NCBI GenBank assembly: GCA_025449435.1
Contig: JANWJO010000220.1
Span: 1 to 14,195 of the forward strand
Reading direction: 5' to 3'
From: Chloroflexota bacterium
Lineage (GTDB): Bacteria; Chloroflexota; UBA4733
DNA: 14,195 nt
The notes under the pieces are model-generated. The model saw only the letters and a list, made by a program, of their open reading frames with translations, was not told the origin of the DNA and searched no databases. This document shows positions 12,991 through 14,195 of the stretch, piece after piece. Numbering within the stretch: the stretch's first letter is position 1; every line of letters starts with the position of its first letter. The position numbers and the translations under genes were made by a program.

Positions 12991-13296
12991 CTAGCTGTCC
13001 GACTTGGCCGATTTTGGCGACTTCTTGGACTCGTGAATGGGTACCTGTACGAGCGCATGCTCAACGCCAGAATGCTTGAGGATGCGAGCCACGGCTTCGG
13101 TGGGTTGGGCGCCCTGATTGAGCCAGGCCAGCGCGCGGTCGGGGTTGACCTTTACGGTGCTGGGCTGCGTGAGCGGGTTGTAGAAGCCCAGAATCTCGAG
13201 GTGTGCGCCGTCGCGAGGGGCGCGCGCATCGGTCACCACGATGCGATAAAACGGGCGCTTATGCGCCCCCATGCGCGTGAGCCGGATTTTCACCAT
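12991..13296 (-). CDS. rpsP: 30S ribosomal protein bS16
   Basis: 101 residues. Small-subunit protein that helps stabilise the 5' domain of 16S rRNA during 30S assembly. The N-terminus VKIRLTRMGAHKRPFYRIVV (2-21) and the block DGAHLEILGFYNPLTQP (29-45) are diagnostic, followed by VNPDRALAWLNQGAQPTEAV (50-69). The C-terminal tail is a lysine/serine run (ESKKSPKSAKSDS), common in longer bS16 proteins. ATG 13296 has a GAGGG site about 10 bases upstream. First gene of the cluster rpsP-khpA-rimM; its stop overlaps or abuts khpA. No ffh precedes it; a toxin-antitoxin pair does. Confidence 0.97.
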   Translation of the reverse strand: MVKIRLTRMGAHKRPFYRIVVTDARAPRDGAHLEILGFYNPLTQPSTVKVNPDRALAWLNQGAQPTEAVARILKHSGVEHALVQVPIHESKKSPKSAKSDS

Positions 13297-13320
13297 CGAC
13301 TGTGTCCCTCTGTGCGCAGC

Positions 13321-13341
13321 CTCGCCGGGATACCGGCCGAG
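13321..13341 (-). promoter_or_regulatory. Hairpin in the rpsP leader
   Basis: Minus strand reads CTCG-G-CCGG-TATC-CCGG-CGAG: an 8-bp stem with one bulged G and a 4-base loop, ending 24 bases before the rpsP ATG and just upstream of its ribosome site. Leader hairpins are common sites of control for ribosomal-protein operons, but no ligand or homologue is recognised here. Confidence 0.4.
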
Positions 13342-13377
13342 ACGCCTTCTTCAGCTGCTTTGTCCGTCAAGTTGCCC

Positions 13378-13383
13378 AGTATA
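13378..13383 (-). promoter_or_regulatory. Possible -10 element for rpsP-khpA-rimM
   Basis: TATACT on the minus strand, 81 bases upstream of the rpsP ATG, is the best -10 match in the 165-bp spacer. There is no convincing -35 at 16-18 bases, so the call is weak. A perfect palindrome GGCACGC-G-GCGTGCC (13395-13409) lies immediately upstream, where a -35 region or operator would be; alternatively it ends the higBA transcript. Confidence 0.3.
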
Positions 13384-13461
13384 CGTGATGGGCAGGCACG
13401 CGGCGTGCCCGCTGTACTGCAGGCGGACGGGTACTCCGTAGCAACGGCATCAACCGCCCAG

Positions 13462-13743
13462 TCACGCCCTTGCGCGATCCAGCTCACGTTTCGCTTGATA
13501 CAAGTCGCTGGCCACTTGCAGATTCATCCAGAACTCCGGAGTCGTATCCAGGAGTTGCGCCAGGCGCAATGCAGTGCGCGCGGTCAGGCTGCGCCGGCCG
13601 CGAATCACCTCGATCAGGCGGTTCAGGGGTATGCTCATTCGTTGCGCTGCTTCCACCTGGGTGATACCAAGCGGCCGGAGAAATTCTTCGAGGAGGACCT
13701 CTCCCGGTGGCGTGGGCGGGCGATTTGTAGGAATCATTGTCAT
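13462..13743 (-). CDS. higA: HigA-type antitoxin (XRE helix-turn-helix)
   Basis: 93 residues from ATG 13743. The HigA family pattern is complete: N-terminal PPTPPGEVLLEEFLRPLGIT (9-28), helix-turn-helix QVEAAQRMSIPLNRLIEVIRG (29-49), RRSLTARTALRLAQLLDTTP (50-69) and the signature EFWMNLQVASDLYQAK (70-85). It should neutralise HigB and, as an XRE protein, repress its own promoter. The start forms an ATGA overlap with the higB stop. A second ATG at 13737 is better placed relative to AGAGG (8 bases) and may be the real start, giving 91 residues. Toxin-before-antitoxin order is typical of higBA. Confidence 0.95.
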   Translation of the reverse strand: MTMIPTNRPPTPPGEVLLEEFLRPLGITQVEAAQRMSIPLNRLIEVIRGRRSLTARTALRLAQLLDTTPEFWMNLQVASDLYQAKRELDRARA

Positions 13744-14039
13744 AGCCTCTGGTGGTAATCCTGGCAGATCACGTCGTAGGCGTTTCCGGCATCGAAACGA
13801 AATGTGACTCGGAATTGGTCGTTGACGCGAATGCTATGCCTGCCCACCAAGTCCCCCTTCAATGCTTCCAATCGATTGCCAGGCGGTGAGCGCAGATCAC
13901 CTAGCGCGGTCGCAGCATTCACCATGTCGAGCTTCCTATGGATGACCTCCCAAATTTCTTGCGGGAATCGACGAGCGATCCGGCTGTCAATACCGTTGTA
14001 TAGGTCCTCAGTTACCTGGTCGCCAAACGAACGAATCAC
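13740..14039 (-). CDS. higB: HigB/RelE-type toxin
   Basis: 99 residues. Matches the short HigB group: MIRSFGDQVTEDLYNGI at the start, PQEIWEVIHRKLDMVNAA (26-43), DLRSPPGNRLEALKGDLVGR (48-67), HSIRVNDQFRVTFRF (68-82) and the closing VICQDYH (90-96). The family cleaves mRNA at the ribosome. The basic and aromatic residues usual near the active site are present (R71, R77, R81, H96), so it looks intact. The start is GTG at 14039, with no separate ribosome site: the -10 element lies 6 bases away, implying a leaderless transcript. Overlaps higA by 4 bases. Confidence 0.94.
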   Translation of the reverse strand: MIRSFGDQVTEDLYNGIDSRIARRFPQEIWEVIHRKLDMVNAATALGDLRSPPGNRLEALKGDLVGRHSIRVNDQFRVTFRFDAGNAYDVICQDYHQRL

Positions 14040-14045
14040 CCTCTA

Positions 14046-14074
14046 AAGTTACTCGCTTCACGGTGAACCGTCAA
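14046..14074 (-). promoter_or_regulatory. higBA promoter
   Basis: Minus strand: -35 TTGACG (14074-14069), spacer of exactly 17 bases, -10 TAACTT (14051-14046), then 6 bases to the higB GTG. The -35 matches five of six consensus bases. The distance predicts that transcription begins at the start codon. Confidence 0.75.
14057..14067. promoter_or_regulatory. Palindromic operator candidate for HigA
   Basis: TTCAC-G-GTGAA is a perfect 5-bp-arm palindrome with one central base, located entirely within the 17-base spacer of the higBA promoter. Binding there would block RNA polymerase, as expected of HigA autorepression. The link to HigA is by position, not by a known site. Confidence 0.6.
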
Positions 14075-14195
14075 AGCCAGCAAGGTTCTTGGTATCACTG
14101 CGTCCTATTGCCGCGGGTTCACAGTTAGGCCCAACGGAACGATCAATCCGCGCGGTCAGCGTGGCGTGCCCTGCGGTGGTACAGTGCGCGTGCTG

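Noticed and set aside
14058..14195. Open minus-strand frame of 45 codons entering from the right edge, ending at TGA 14060-14058
   Set aside because: Could be the last part of a gene, but the translation has no recognisable motif and its end overlaps the higBA promoter; too short to support. I see nothing else in 14075-14195.

Overview
The window is GC-rich, gene-dense bacterial chromosome. Twelve of the fourteen recognised genes are full-length housekeeping, metabolic or accessory genes on the minus strand or in short convergent/divergent blocks, and I see no phage, transposase, tRNA, rRNA or CRISPR. Several traits fit a member of the Chloroflexota or a related GC-rich terrestrial/aquatic lineage: a universal-stress/ParB-like fusion, a zinc-ribbon (COG1579)-RNase H pair, paired multi-spanning O-antigen-ligase-like proteins, a mycobacterial-type 7Fe ferredoxin, and GTG/TTG starts. 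That placement is an inference from gene content only.

Layout. 1-1221 (-): most of an MmgE/PrpD-family protein, cut by the left window edge. 1312-2634 (-): a universal stress domain fused to a ParB/Srx-like domain. 2748-3293 (+): a dual-specificity-type phosphatase, divergent from the fusion gene. 3301-4489 (-): a type-1 RNase H overlapped by a coiled-coil/zinc-ribbon protein. 4547-7693 (-): two O-antigen-ligase-like membrane proteins; the second has doubtful ends on both sides. 7839-8144 (+): ferredoxin with a strong terminator. 8234-11581 (-): sugar isomerase-like TIM barrel and two Gfo/Idh/MocA oxidoreductases, probably a sugar or glycoside catabolic cluster, interrupted by a highly structured spacer. 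11675-12085 (-): VOC protein. 12190-13296 (-): rimM, KH-domain protein and rpsP, the ribosome-maturation cluster without trmD next to it. 13462-14039 (-): a higBA-type toxin-antitoxin operon with a clear promoter.

How the genes may work together. The two ligase-like proteins probably act in cell-surface glycan or exopolysaccharide assembly. The isomerase/oxidoreductase trio probably oxidises and rearranges a sugar, polyol or glycoside. The rpsP-khpA-rimM set serves 30S ribosome assembly. HigB and HigA are a toxin and its autorepressing antitoxin. The most unusual points are the USP-ParB fusion, the in-frame TAG and probable 3' frameshift around the second ligase gene, the G-quadruplex plus long stem-loop in the Gfo/Idh spacer, and a palindrome placed exactly inside the -35/-10 spacer of the higBA promoter.
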